Of a DNA stretch of 43,604 nt, positions 6,992 through 14,838 are shown piece after piece (position 1 is the stretch's first letter; the number at the start of each line of letters is the position of its first letter). Position numbers and translations under genes: made by a program. The stretch covers positions 214,735 through 258,338 of the forward strand of contig DCYS01000007.1 in assembly GCA_002331485.1 (NCBI GenBank), given 5' to 3'. This DNA is from Flavobacteriales bacterium UBA2104. Lineage in GTDB: Bacteria; Bacteroidota; Bacteroidia; Flavobacteriales_D; Crocinitomicaceae. A model generated the notes under the pieces. The model ran no database searches. It was not told the origin of the DNA and was given only the letters and a program-made list of their open reading frames with translations.

Positions 6992-8275
6992 TTGAAAGCA
7001 TTAAAAAAAGTAATTCACAATCTTGACCCGAAGTTCGAAAAGGGCGGAAAGTGGGAGAAAATGTATCCTCTCTATGAGACGTTATCAACTTTTTTGTTTA
7101 CACCTAAACATGTAACGAAAAAGGGAGCTCATATTCGAGATGGAGTTGATTTAAAAAGAACAATGTTCATGGTTGTTCTGGCATTGATACCATGTTTGTT
7201 ATTTGGTATCTACAATACTGGACACTGGCACTATGAACTTTTATCTTACACTCAGCCTGAGCAGTATGGAGCTTATTCAGATTATCTTACTGGTTTTGGA
7301 GATAAGGTAGTTTACGGGCTACTCCAGGTATTGCCTCTTGTGATTGTTTCATATGCTGCAGGTCTTGCAGTTGAATTCGTTTTTGGATTCATTAAAGGTC
7401 ACGGACTACATGAGGGATTCCTGGTTTCAGGTATGTTAATTCCTCTTACAATGCCAGCTGATGTTCCACTATGGATGGTGGCCGTTGCTACAATTTTTGC
7501 CGTAGTTATTGGTAAAGAGGTATTTGGTGGTACAGGAATGAATATTTTGAATGTTGCGCTAACAGCCAGAGCCTTCTTGTTCTTTGCTTATCCTACGAAA
7601 ATGTCAGGTGATAAAATCTGGAAGTCAGGAACTCAAGAAATTGCAGAGTCGAATGGAGGTGCGTTGCCAGACGGAGCATCGGGAGCTACAGCCCTAGGTG
7701 ATCTACAATCCTTTATTGGTGACTCACCTGTTGTTGCTGGTGAAAACCTATCCGCGGCTGCTAGTAACAGTGAGATGTTAGCGAAGTTCGGAGAAGCTTA
7801 TGATCCAATTCACGCATTTATTGGAATGATTCCAGGTTCAGTAGGTGAAACTTCTACTTTAGCAGCATTGTTGGGTGGAGCGATCTTACTATTTACTGGT
7901 GTAGCATCATGGAGAATAATCTTATCATTCTTCGCAGGTGGATTCTTATTCGGTTTGTTGATGAACGGAATCGGATCGAATGCATATATGGAACTTCCAG
8001 CATATAATCACTTGATCATAGGTGGATTTGCTTTCGGAGCTGTATTCATGGCTACTGATCCAGTAACGGCTTCTCAAACTCAATATGGTAAATTATGGTA
8101 TGGATTCCTGGGTGGAGGACTTGCAGTTCTGATCAGGGTGTTGAATCCTGCCTATCCAGAAGGAGTGATGTTGGCAATTTTATTCATGAATGTAATGGCT
8201 CCATTAATTGACCATTACGTTGTACAAGTGAATATTTCAAGACGTAAAAAACGATTTAAAACGAAAACAGCGTAA
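6992..8275 (+). CDS. nqrB: Na+-translocating NADH:quinone reductase subunit B
   Basis: Integral-membrane subunit of 427 residues that carries riboflavin and one covalently bound FMN and forms part of the sodium path. The flavinylation motif SGATAL is present, with the acceptor threonine at residue 233. About ten membrane segments are visible, and the N-terminal cytoplasmic region aligns with NqrB of Vibrio (KFEKGGKWEKMYPLYETLSTFLFTP in three pieces, then IRDGVDLKRTM). The start codon appears to be TTG at 6992: an in-frame stop lies at 6965, no ATG lies between, and the first downstream ATG would delete conserved N-terminal sequence. AGGAA sits directly before the TTG, too close for a textbook Shine-Dalgarno. 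FMN attachment needs an ApbE transferase, not encoded in this window. Confidence 0.97.
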   Translation: MKALKKVIHNLDPKFEKGGKWEKMYPLYETLSTFLFTPKHVTKKGAHIRDGVDLKRTMFMVVLALIPCLLFGIYNTGHWHYELLSYTQPEQYGAYSDYLTGFGDKVVYGLLQVLPLVIVSYAAGLAVEFVFGFIKGHGLHEGFLVSGMLIPLTMPADVPLWMVAVATIFAVVIGKEVFGGTGMNILNVALTARAFLFFAYPTKMSGDKIWKSGTQEIAESNGGALPDGASGATALGDLQSFIGDSPVVAGENLSAAASNSEMLAKFGEAYDPIHAFIGMIPGSVGETSTLAALLGGAILLFTGVASWRIILSFFAGGFLFGLLMNGIGSNAYMELPAYNHLIIGGFAFGAVFMATDPVTASQTQYGKLWYGFLGGGLAVLIRVLNPAYPEGVMLAILFMNVMAPLIDHYVVQVNISRRKKRFKTKTA

Positions 8276-8277
8276 TC

Positions 8278-8997
8278 ATGGCAATTAATAAAGACGGTAA
8301 CGGTTATACGTTTGGATTCTCAATTGCACTTGTAGTTGTAGTTGGTGTCATTCTTTCTACGATTTCGATCGGTTTGGAGCCTTTCAAGAAAGCAAACGTT
8401 GCAGTTAAAAAGAAAATGGATATTCTTTCTGCCATAGGAGTGGAATCTACTCGTAAAAATGGTGAGGAGTTATACGAACAGTATGTAGAGGATAGCTACG
8501 TGATTTCTGCTGAAGGAGAAGTTCAGGAAGGACTTCCTAAAGAGAAAACGGCTTTCTATCTTGATGTTCAGAAACAATATAGAGATAAGCAGATCGATAA
8601 AGAGGATCGTTTGTACCCAATTTTTGAAGCAAAGAAAGACGGAGAGAAAGTTTTCGTCCTTCCAGTTGTTGGAAAAGGACTCTGGGGACCGATCTGGGGT
8701 TATCTAGCAATAGCGGATGACTACAAAACGATCAAAGGTGCTTCTTTCGATCACAAAGGTGAAACTCCAGGTCTTGGAGCTGAGATCAAACAAGATTTCT
8801 TCGAAACTCAGTTTAAAGGAGCTGAGATTTCAGAAGATGGATCGTATAATGAGATCCTGGTTGTGAAAAGTGGAGGAAGTGAAAGCAAGCAGAAAGTAGA
8901 TGGTATCACAGGTGGTACGATCACTTCGAAGGGAGTTGAAGAAATGGTAAATAGAACCATGAAAGTTTATCAAAAATATTTCAGTAAAAAACAGTAG
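8278..8997 (+). CDS. nqrC: Na+-translocating NADH:quinone reductase subunit C
   Basis: NqrC has one N-terminal membrane anchor (about residues 12-33) and a periplasmic FMN-binding domain that passes electrons within the pump. It is 239 residues long. The covalent FMN site is the C-terminal motif DGITGGTITS, with acceptor Thr214; Gly replaces the Ala that often precedes the threonine, a variant I regard as normal for this phylum. The conserved GKGLWGPIWGYLA and GETPGLGAEI segments of FMN-binding domains are present. The ATG lies 2 nt after the nqrB stop, indicating translational coupling. Confidence 0.97.
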   Translation: MAINKDGNGYTFGFSIALVVVVGVILSTISIGLEPFKKANVAVKKKMDILSAIGVESTRKNGEELYEQYVEDSYVISAEGEVQEGLPKEKTAFYLDVQKQYRDKQIDKEDRLYPIFEAKKDGEKVFVLPVVGKGLWGPIWGYLAIADDYKTIKGASFDHKGETPGLGAEIKQDFFETQFKGAEISEDGSYNEILVVKSGGSESKQKVDGITGGTITSKGVEEMVNRTMKVYQKYFSKKQ

Positions 8998-9001
8998 AGC
9001 T

Positions 9002-9691
9002 ATGAGTGAAGCTGCAGAAGATGTAAAAAAGCCAAAAGAGCCTCTATTCTCTAAGAAGAATAAAAAGCTTATCACTGATCCATTGACAGACAATAACCCA
9101 ATTACAATTCAGGTACTTGGTATTTGTTCTGCTCTTGCGATTACAGTGCAGGTAGAACAGGCATTTTGGATGTCTGTGTCCGTTATTTTCGTAATGGTAT
9201 TTGGTAACCTTGTAGTATCTCTACTAAGAAACCTGATTCCATCTCGAGTTAGAATTATTGTACAGTTGGTGATCGTAGCCTCATTGGTGATCATTGTAAA
9301 TGAGCTTTTACAAGCCTTCGTACCCGATGTTTCTGAAAAGTTATCGGTCTTCGTCGGTCTGATCATTACGAACTGTATCATCATGGGTCGATTCGAGGCA
9401 TTTGCGATGAGTAATAAACCTTTCCCATCAATTCTCGATGCGGTTGGTAACGCACTTGGTTATGCATGGATACTTATTGTTGTGGCTCTTGTTCGTGAGG
9501 TATTCGGATCTGGTAAGATCTGGGGGTTTGAGATCTTTGGAAGTAATCTCCCAGGTGAAGAGTCCGGTATTTATGAGATGGGTTACATGAATAACAACAT
9601 GATGATCCTTCCTCCAATGGCATTGATCGTTGTAGGTATCATTATCTGGATACAGCGTACGAGAAACAAAGAATTGGTAGAAGAGCACTAG
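9002..9691 (+). CDS. nqrD: Na+-translocating NADH:quinone reductase subunit D
   Basis: Hydrophobic six-helix subunit (229 residues) of the NqrD/RnfE family. With NqrE it forms an inverted pair that holds an intramembrane iron-sulfur centre. The two ligand cysteines are visible: Cys42 (VLGICSALAIT) and Cys125 (LIITNCIIMGRFEAFA). A polar, lysine-rich N-terminal extension of ~30 residues precedes the first helix, and a basic C-terminal tail faces the cytoplasm. The start lies 4 nt after the nqrC stop. Confidence 0.97.
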   Translation: MSEAAEDVKKPKEPLFSKKNKKLITDPLTDNNPITIQVLGICSALAITVQVEQAFWMSVSVIFVMVFGNLVVSLLRNLIPSRVRIIVQLVIVASLVIIVNELLQAFVPDVSEKLSVFVGLIITNCIIMGRFEAFAMSNKPFPSILDAVGNALGYAWILIVVALVREVFGSGKIWGFEIFGSNLPGEESGIYEMGYMNNNMMILPPMALIVVGIIIWIQRTRNKELVEEH

Positions 9692-9712
9692 AAATTTGTT
9701 AAGGATAGAATT

Positions 9713-10420
9713 ATGGAAAGTACATTAGATATATTCGTAAAAGCGATCTTCTCGGAAAATATGATCTTCGCATATTTCCTGGGAATGTGTTCGTACCTTG
9801 CCGTGTCAAAAACGGTTAAAACAGCAGTAGGACTTGGAGCTGCAGTGATTTTCGTATTAGGAATCACAATTCCAATAAACTATTTGCTTGAAAACTTTGT
9901 TCTTAAAGAAGGAGCATTGGAGTGGTTGAATCCGGCTTACGGTAAAAGCGGTGATTCTACTATCGATCTAAGCTTCTTGTCGTTCATTATGTTCATTGCT
10001 GTTATTGCATCAATGGTGCAGTTGGTAGAGATGTTGGTTGAGAAATTTGCTCCTGCTCTCTACGGAGCATTAGGGATTTTCCTTCCACTCATCGCAGTAA
10101 ACTGTTCGATCCTTGGTGGATCACTATTTATGCAAGATCGTCAATATTCAACTATCGGTGATGCTACCATGTTTGGTATCGGTTCTGGAATCGGATGGTT
10201 CTTAGCGATTGTTGCGATTGCCGCGATCCGTGAGAAGATCAGATATTCGAATGTACCTCCTGCACTAAGAGGTTTGGGGATCACGTTCATTATCACTGGA
10301 TTGATGGGTATTGCTTTTATGAGCTTTATGGGAATCAAGTATGTTGATGATAAAGCTGAAAAAGTTGAAAAGCAAGAAGTAAAAACGACGCAAGTTATTA
10401 ATGTTAAAACGCAGAAGTAA
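9713..10420 (+). CDS. nqrE: Na+-translocating NADH:quinone reductase subunit E
   Basis: Six-helix membrane subunit (235 residues) of the NqrE/RnfA family, partner of NqrD. Ligand cysteines are Cys26 (YFLGMCSYLAVSK) and Cys131 (LIAVNCSILGG). The C-terminus carries an additional charged Lys/Glu-rich tail of about 25 residues (DDKAEKVEKQEVKTTQ) beyond the last helix, longer than in the Vibrio protein as far as I recall. Its stop codon overlaps the nqrF start by one base (TAATG). Confidence 0.97.
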   Translation: MESTLDIFVKAIFSENMIFAYFLGMCSYLAVSKTVKTAVGLGAAVIFVLGITIPINYLLENFVLKEGALEWLNPAYGKSGDSTIDLSFLSFIMFIAVIASMVQLVEMLVEKFAPALYGALGIFLPLIAVNCSILGGSLFMQDRQYSTIGDATMFGIGSGIGWFLAIVAIAAIREKIRYSNVPPALRGLGITFIITGLMGIAFMSFMGIKYVDDKAEKVEKQEVKTTQVINVKTQK

Positions 10421-11718
10421 TGGGATTATCAGTTGCAATTACAGTAATATTTTTCCTGGCGGTTATTCTGATATTGGTAGGAATGCTGCTTTTCGTAAAA
10501 GCAAAGCTGTCGCCATCCGGTAAGATCAAGATCACGATCAACGGAGAGAAGGAATTAGAAGTAGACGGAGGTAATACACTACTGAGTACATTAAGTAACG
10601 AAGGGATCTATCTTCCATCAGCATGTGGTGGAGGTGGTACATGTGTTCAATGTGTATGTCAGGTTCACTCTGGTGGAGGAAGTATTCTTCCTACTGAAGA
10701 ACCTCACTTCTCAAGAAAAGAGATCAAAGAAGATTATCGACTAGGATGTCAGGTTAAAGTGAAAGAAGACATGGAGCTTGAACTTCCTGAAGAGATCTTA
10801 GGTATTAAAGAATGGGAAGCTAAGGTCGTATCAAACTACAACGTGGCATCTTTCATTAAAGAGTTTATTGTTGAGATTCCAGAGGATATGGACTACAAAG
10901 CTGGAGGTTACATCCAGATACGTGTACCACCTTGTGTTGTGGATTTCAAAGATATGGACATTACTGCTCACCCTGAGGATCACCCAGGAGAGCCGGATAA
11001 ATTTAAAGCTGAGTGGGATAAGTTCAAACTATGGCCACTTACAATGAAGAATACGGAAGATACAGTTCGTGCATACTCGATGGCTTCGTACCCTGCGGAG
11101 GGAAGAAGAATCATGTTGAACGTGCGTATCGCGACTCCTCCATTCGATAGAAAAGCAGGAGATTGGATGAAGGTGAATCCTGGTATTGCATCGTCTTACA
11201 TCTTTAACTTAAAAGAAGGTGATACGGCAATAATTTCAGGACCTTATGGTGAGTTCTTCATTAACGAAGAAAGTGATGCAGAAATGCTTTATATTGGTGG
11301 TGGTGCTGGAATGGCTCCAATGCGTTCTCACTTATACCAACTGTTCAAAACAATGCGTACAGATCGTAAGGTGACTTACTGGTACGGAGGACGTTCAAGA
11401 GCAGAGTTGTTCTATATTGAGCATTTCCGTGAATTGGAAAGAGAATTCCCTAACTTTAAATTCTATATGGTACTTTCAGAACCTCTACCAGAAGATAACT
11501 GGACGGAGAAGAAAGATATCTATGATGAAGAAGGAGATGGATTCTTAGGATTCGTTCACCAGGCTGTGATCGATCAATATTTGAAGAAGCATGATGAGCC
11601 AGAAGAGATCGAATTTTACTTCTGTGGACCTCCATTAATGAACCAGGCGGTTCTTAAAATGTGTGATGATTGGGGAGTTCCACCAGAGAATGTATCATTT
11701 GATGATTTCGGTGGATAA
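10420..11718 (+). CDS. nqrF: Na+-translocating NADH:quinone reductase subunit F (NADH dehydrogenase)
   Basis: NqrF is the electron entry subunit: NADH to FAD to a 2Fe-2S cluster. It has an N-terminal membrane helix (about residues 4-27), a ferredoxin domain with Cys69, Cys75, Cys78 and Cys110 (CGGGGTCVQC ... LGC), the FAD motif RAYSMASYP (from residue 217), and the NADH-binding GGGAGMAPM (from 293) with FYFCGPP near the C-terminus. Length 432 is normal, though NqrF of some species is nearer 408. Spacing of the cysteines matches the Vibrio protein within one residue. It is the last gene of the operon and is followed by a strong terminator. Confidence 0.98.
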   Translation: MGLSVAITVIFFLAVILILVGMLLFVKAKLSPSGKIKITINGEKELEVDGGNTLLSTLSNEGIYLPSACGGGGTCVQCVCQVHSGGGSILPTEEPHFSRKEIKEDYRLGCQVKVKEDMELELPEEILGIKEWEAKVVSNYNVASFIKEFIVEIPEDMDYKAGGYIQIRVPPCVVDFKDMDITAHPEDHPGEPDKFKAEWDKFKLWPLTMKNTEDTVRAYSMASYPAEGRRIMLNVRIATPPFDRKAGDWMKVNPGIASSYIFNLKEGDTAIISGPYGEFFINEESDAEMLYIGGGAGMAPMRSHLYQLFKTMRTDRKVTYWYGGRSRAELFYIEHFRELEREFPNFKFYMVLSEPLPEDNWTEKKDIYDEEGDGFLGFVHQAVIDQYLKKHDEPEEIEFYFCGPPLMNQAVLKMCDDWGVPPENVSFDDFGG

Positions 11719-11742
11719 TTCATCAAAAACTATATCAAAAAG

Positions 11743-11770
11743 AAAAGCGTCCGATTCGGACGCTTTTTTT
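11743..11770. terminator. Bidirectional terminator between nqrF and purE
   Basis: Arms AGCGTCC and GGACGCT around GATTC, followed by a T-run on the plus strand (to 11770) and preceded by an A-rich run. It serves nqrF and probably the convergent purE. Confidence 0.88.
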
Positions 11771-11805
11771 ATGCTTTGTACTTTTCTTAAAGTCTGTATT
11801 GGGTA

Positions 11806-12291
11806 TTAGATATCTAAGTCCCTTGCGCTCTTATGTACCTTCTCTTTCAATTCCTCCATATACTTAAGTAGTCGGTCAAGAAGCTCAGGTTGTTGAGCTC
11901 CTATGATCTTTGCAGCTAGTATTCCAGCATTTTTGGCGCCGTCCAAAGCTACCGTAGCAACAGGTATACCCCCAGGCATTTGAAGAATTGATAATACAGA
12001 GTCCCAACCATCAATTGAGTTTCTTGATTTTACTGGAACACCTATAACAGGAAGGGGAGTCATAGAGGCTGTCATACCTGGAAGATGTGCTGCTCCTCCA
12101 GCACCTGCAATTATTACTTTAATACCTCTCTTATGAGCATTATTAGCATAATCGATCATTTTCTCAGGGGTTCTATGCGCAGAAACAATATCGATCTCGT
12201 ATTCAACTCCTAAATGATCCAGAATGTCAGCAGCCTCCTGCATAACAGGTAGGTCTGAAGTACTTCCCATAATAATTCCTACTTCTGCCAT
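11806..12291 (-). CDS. purE: N5-carboxyaminoimidazole ribonucleotide mutase, class I PurE
   Basis: PurE moves the carboxyl group from N5-CAIR to form CAIR in purine biosynthesis. The 161-residue protein has the phosphate-binding MGSTSD (residues 8-13), the catalytic histidine in SAHRTPE (His39), and the GAGGAAHLPGM loop, all typical of class I PurE that works with PurK. It is the last gene of the pyrF-pterin dehydratase-purE group, 39 nt after the preceding stop, and ends near the shared terminator. Confidence 0.97.
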   Translation of the reverse strand: MAEVGIIMGSTSDLPVMQEAADILDHLGVEYEIDIVSAHRTPEKMIDYANNAHKRGIKVIIAGAGGAAHLPGMTASMTPLPVIGVPVKSRNSIDGWDSVLSILQMPGGIPVATVALDGAKNAGILAAKIIGAQQPELLDRLLKYMEELKEKVHKSARDLDI

Positions 12292-12330
12292 ATTTTTTTT
12301 GACAGTAAAGATATAAAAGTTTTCAGCTAG

Positions 12331-12570
12331 TTAATTGAGCTTGTCAATTGCTTCTGCCATTAAGTGGTCTTTATTTGTGACCTTGCCTTCATCATGAGTA
12401 GTTAACGTTAAGTCAACATGTTTATAATCATGAATTTTTATGTCTGGGTGATGCTGTGATCGTTCAGCAATCTCACCAACTTTATTTACGAAGTCAAGTG
12501 CACTTTGAAAATCTGAGAATTCGAATGATTTTTGAATCGCGTTATTTTCTTCTCTCCAACTCATAAACAT
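12331..12570 (-). CDS. 4a-hydroxytetrahydrobiopterin dehydratase (pterin carbinolamine dehydratase)
   Basis: A small enzyme (79 residues) that dehydrates 4a-hydroxytetrahydrobiopterin so the cofactor of aromatic amino acid hydroxylases can be recycled. The family signature is visible: KSFEFSDFQSALDFVNKVG, the catalytic ERSQHHPDI (His40-His41), and LTLTTHDEGKVTNKD. The frame stays open back into pyrF, but upstream sequence is the pyrF gene read in another frame, so the start is at 12570 (MFMSW) or 12564 (MSW). It follows pyrF by 64 nt on the same strand. In an operon with pyrimidine and purine genes its presence looks incidental rather than functional. A phenylalanine hydroxylase is not in the window. 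Confidence 0.92.
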   Translation of the reverse strand: MFMSWREENNAIQKSFEFSDFQSALDFVNKVGEIAERSQHHPDIKIHDYKHVDLTLTTHDEGKVTNKDHLMAEAIDKLN

Positions 12571-12634
12571 TTTCTTATAAAACAAACGAAACGTTTCTTT
12601 GTTGGATTGATGTTGTTTAGAAAGTTCAATAGAA

Positions 12635-13453
12635 TTAAAACCCTTTTGAGTCGAGTACTTTAGACATTTCCTCTTGAACTTCTTTAGCTTTTTGTCGTGC
12701 TTTCTCAGCAAAATCTTCTCCGTCGGATGCATAGAGAATACCACGGGATGAATTGACAAGTAAACCACAGTCGTCATTCCAACCGTAATTTGCGGTATCT
12801 GACAAACTTCCACCTTGAGCGCCAATACCTGGAACTAAAAAGAAATGATCAGGAACATTCTTTCGAACCGTTCCTATGCTCTCAGCTCTAGTAGCACCAA
12901 CAACATACATTAAGTTTTCTGGAGTTCCCCATTTGGCAGTTGTTCGTAAAACACGTTCATACAGTTTTTCTCCATTCATATCTGTCATGAACTGAAAGTC
13001 GAGTGCACCTTTGTTGGATGTTAGAGCTAAAACGATCACCCATTTGTCTTTATATTCAAGAAAAGGTGTGATGGAATCCTCTCCCATGTATGGAGCAATG
13101 GTGATTGCATCGAAATCCATGTACTCAAAAAATGTCTTAGCGTAATATTTAGAAGTATTTCCAATATCACCACGCTTTGCATCTGCAATTGTAAATTTAT
13201 CCTCAGGAATGTAATCGATGGTCTTTTTAAGCGTATCCCAACCTTTCGGACCCATACACTCATAAAAAGCAATATTGGGCTTATATGCTACACAAAAGTC
13301 TTTAGTTGCATCTATGATCGCTTTATTGAATTCGAAGATCGGATCTTTAGCCGTCAATAGATGTTTGGGTATACGATCAATATCAGAATCCAAACCAACG
13401 CATAAAAATGAACGCTGACGTTTGATGTTTTCAATAAGTTCTTCTCTTTTCAT
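12635..13453 (-). CDS. pyrF: Orotidine 5'-phosphate decarboxylase, type 2
   Basis: PyrF decarboxylates OMP to UMP, the last step of de novo pyrimidine synthesis. The protein has 272 residues, the longer type 2 form, not the ~230-residue enterobacterial form. Motifs: FLCVGLDSD near the N-terminus, the catalytic DAKRGD (Asp91, Lys93, Asp96), and the phosphate-binding PGIGAQGGSL near the C-terminus. The frame extends to a TTG at 13474, but the ATG at 13453 (MKREELIENI) is the natural start and lies 26 nt after a perfect TAnnTTTG on the same strand. It heads the pyrF-pterin dehydratase-purE group. Confidence 0.97.
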   Translation of the reverse strand: MKREELIENIKRQRSFLCVGLDSDIDRIPKHLLTAKDPIFEFNKAIIDATKDFCVAYKPNIAFYECMGPKGWDTLKKTIDYIPEDKFTIADAKRGDIGNTSKYYAKTFFEYMDFDAITIAPYMGEDSITPFLEYKDKWVIVLALTSNKGALDFQFMTDMNGEKLYERVLRTTAKWGTPENLMYVVGATRAESIGTVRKNVPDHFFLVPGIGAQGGSLSDTANYGWNDDCGLLVNSSRGILYASDGEDFAEKARQKAKEVQEEMSKVLDSKGF

Positions 13454-13478
13454 CGTATTAAAATTGTGAAGCAAGCCG

Positions 13479-13486
13479 CAAATATA
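13479..13486 (-). promoter_or_regulatory. Candidate -7 element for pyrF
   Basis: Minus-strand TATATTTG matches TAnnTTTG fully and sits 26 nt before the pyrF ATG. No clear -33 TTG is seen. Confidence 0.45.
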
Positions 13487-13571
13487 AGGCTTTCAATTTG
13501 ATTGATGTGGTACATTGATATCAATTGACACATTGTTTTTATGTAATAAATGTTACGTTCGATTCATTCTA

Positions 13572-13604
13572 TTTGCATTCTAGTATTTTTTATGCTTATC
13601 TTTA
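13572..13604 (+). promoter_or_regulatory. Candidate promoter of an intergenic small RNA
   Basis: TTTG (13572-13575) and TATCTTTA (13597-13604) are spaced 21 nt apart, matching the Bacteroidota pattern TTG-N~20-TAnnTTTG with one mismatch at the last base. It points away from pyrF, and no protein gene lies downstream on this strand before a terminator. Confidence 0.45.
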
Positions 13605-13607
13605 TAG

Positions 13608-13680
13608 CGATTTAGGTGGTTAGGTTAGGTTGATTAGCAAGAGGGAAAAGGACGCCTGTCCATTCCCTCTTGTGTTTTTT
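13608..13680 (+). ncRNA. Candidate small RNA of about 70 nt with its own terminator
   Basis: Between prfA and pyrF, both on the minus strand, the plus strand carries a promoter-like pair (13572-13604) and a long hairpin ending in a T-run. The predicted transcript starts near 13608-13611 with a GGTTAGGTTAGG repeat and ends in the hairpin at 13638-13672. I recognise no known RNA family: it lacks the SRP RNA apical motif and anything like 6S or tmRNA. The terminator strand does not suit either neighbouring gene. The only plus-strand ORF here encodes 7 residues. Status is inference from sequence layout. Confidence 0.4.
13638..13680 (+). terminator. Orphan plus-strand intrinsic terminator
   Basis: CAAGAGGGAA (13638-13647) pairs perfectly with TTCCCTCTTG (13663-13672), with an inner GGAC/GTCC helix (13650-13661) and a trailing T-run (13675-13680). 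There is no T-run on the minus strand, so it cannot serve prfA. Confidence 0.7.
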
Positions 13681-13685
13681 ATGCA

Positions 13686-13717
13686 TAAAAAAAGACGAAT
13701 AACTAGTATTCGTCTTT
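13686..13717 (-). terminator. Terminator of the purM-prfA transcript
   Basis: On the minus strand, AAAGACGAATA (13717-13707) and its complement (13701-13691) form an 11-bp stem with a 5-nt loop, followed by a T-run (A's at 13687-13693 on plus). Confidence 0.85.
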
Positions 13718-13740
13718 GTCATTTCATTTATTTCTTATGA

Positions 13741-14832
13741 TCAAACTAATCCCTCTTCACCTTTCATTTTTTCTGCATTCTCAGCAACTTTTAAAGCATC
13801 GATCATTTCCTGAATATCTCCATTAATGAAAGAGGATAGGTTATACATTGTTTTGTTGATCCTATGATCAGTTATTCTTCCCTGAGGATAATTGTACGTC
13901 CTGATCTTTGCTGATCTATCACCAGAAGAAACAAGCGATTTTCTCTTTTCAGCACGTTCCTCTTGTTTTTTCTCAAGCTCTTCCTGGTAAAGTCTCGATC
14001 TCAAAACCTTCAACGCTTTGTCGTAGTTTTTATGCTGTGAACGACCATCCTGACATTCAACAACAATTCCAGTAGGAATATGTGTCAGACGAATTGCAGA
14101 TTCTGTTTTGTTCACGTGCTGACCTCCAGCTCCTGACGCTCGATAGGTGTCTCTTCTGACATCAGCCATGTTCAGATCAATATCAACTTCTTCCGCTTCA
14201 GGAAGCACGGCTACGGTGATGGCAGAAGTATGCACTCGTCCTTGAGATTCTGTTTCTGGTACACGCTGAACACGATGCACACCAGATTCAAACTTCATTG
14301 TTCCATATACACCATCTCCCTCAACGTTCATTGAAATCTCTTTATACCCTTTTGTACCTCCTTCATTTGAGTTTACAACTTCAACTTTCCAACCTCTCTC
14401 TTTGAAGTACATGGTGTACATTCTGTAGATATCTTCAACAAAGATACAGGCTTCATCACCACCTGTTCCGGCACGTAATTCAATGATCACGTTCTTGTCA
14501 TCTTCTGGATCTTTAGGGATCAACATCATTTTGATCTCTTCTTCCATTTCAGGTCGCTTACTCTCTAATTCATCAAGCTCCATTTTTGCCATTTCACGCA
14601 TTTCTGGATCCTGTTCAGAATCGAGCATTTCCTTTGATGACTCAATGTTTTCAAGTACATTTTTGTACTCGTGATACATTTTATCTACCTCTTCTAGATC
14701 TTTATATTCCTTGTTGAGTTTAACATATCGTGGCATGTCAGCAATGATGTCAGGATCGACGATCAACTGTCCAACTTCTTTAAAACGATAATGTATAGCC
14801 TCAAGCTTTTTGAGTAGACTAACTTCTTTCAT
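13741..14832 (-). CDS. prfA: Peptide chain release factor 1
   Basis: RF1 recognises UAA and UAG stop codons and triggers peptidyl-tRNA hydrolysis on the ribosome. The 363-residue length is normal. The catalytic GGQ is at residues 236-238 in RASGAGGQHVNKTESA. The codon-recognition tripeptide is P-E-T (192-194, in RVPETESQGR), the RF1-type PxT and not the SPF of RF2. The N-terminal domain is long, helical and acidic as usual. It starts 6 nt after the purM stop, so it is co-transcribed with purM, and it ends at its own terminator. Confidence 0.97.
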   Translation of the reverse strand: MKEVSLLKKLEAIHYRFKEVGQLIVDPDIIADMPRYVKLNKEYKDLEEVDKMYHEYKNVLENIESSKEMLDSEQDPEMREMAKMELDELESKRPEMEEEIKMMLIPKDPEDDKNVIIELRAGTGGDEACIFVEDIYRMYTMYFKERGWKVEVVNSNEGGTKGYKEISMNVEGDGVYGTMKFESGVHRVQRVPETESQGRVHTSAITVAVLPEAEEVDIDLNMADVRRDTYRASGAGGQHVNKTESAIRLTHIPTGIVVECQDGRSQHKNYDKALKVLRSRLYQEELEKKQEERAEKRKSLVSSGDRSAKIRTYNYPQGRITDHRINKTMYNLSSFINGDIQEMIDALKVAENAEKMKGEEGLV

Positions 14833-14838
14833 AATTGA

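Noticed and set aside
12571..12825. N-terminal extension of the pterin dehydratase into pyrF
   Set aside because: The extension is pyrF coding sequence read in another frame, and the family is only ~80-110 residues.
13454..13474. TTG start seven codons upstream for PyrF
   Set aside because: The ATG at 13453 gives the usual start and fits the promoter spacing.
13592..13615. Seven-codon plus-strand ORF (MLIFIAI) within the small RNA promoter
   Set aside because: It overlaps the predicted -7 element and ends before the likely transcript body; too short to support as a gene.
13608..13680. SRP (4.5S) RNA or 6S RNA
   Set aside because: Too short, and it lacks the SRP apical loop GGAA/AGCA pattern and the 6S central bubble.
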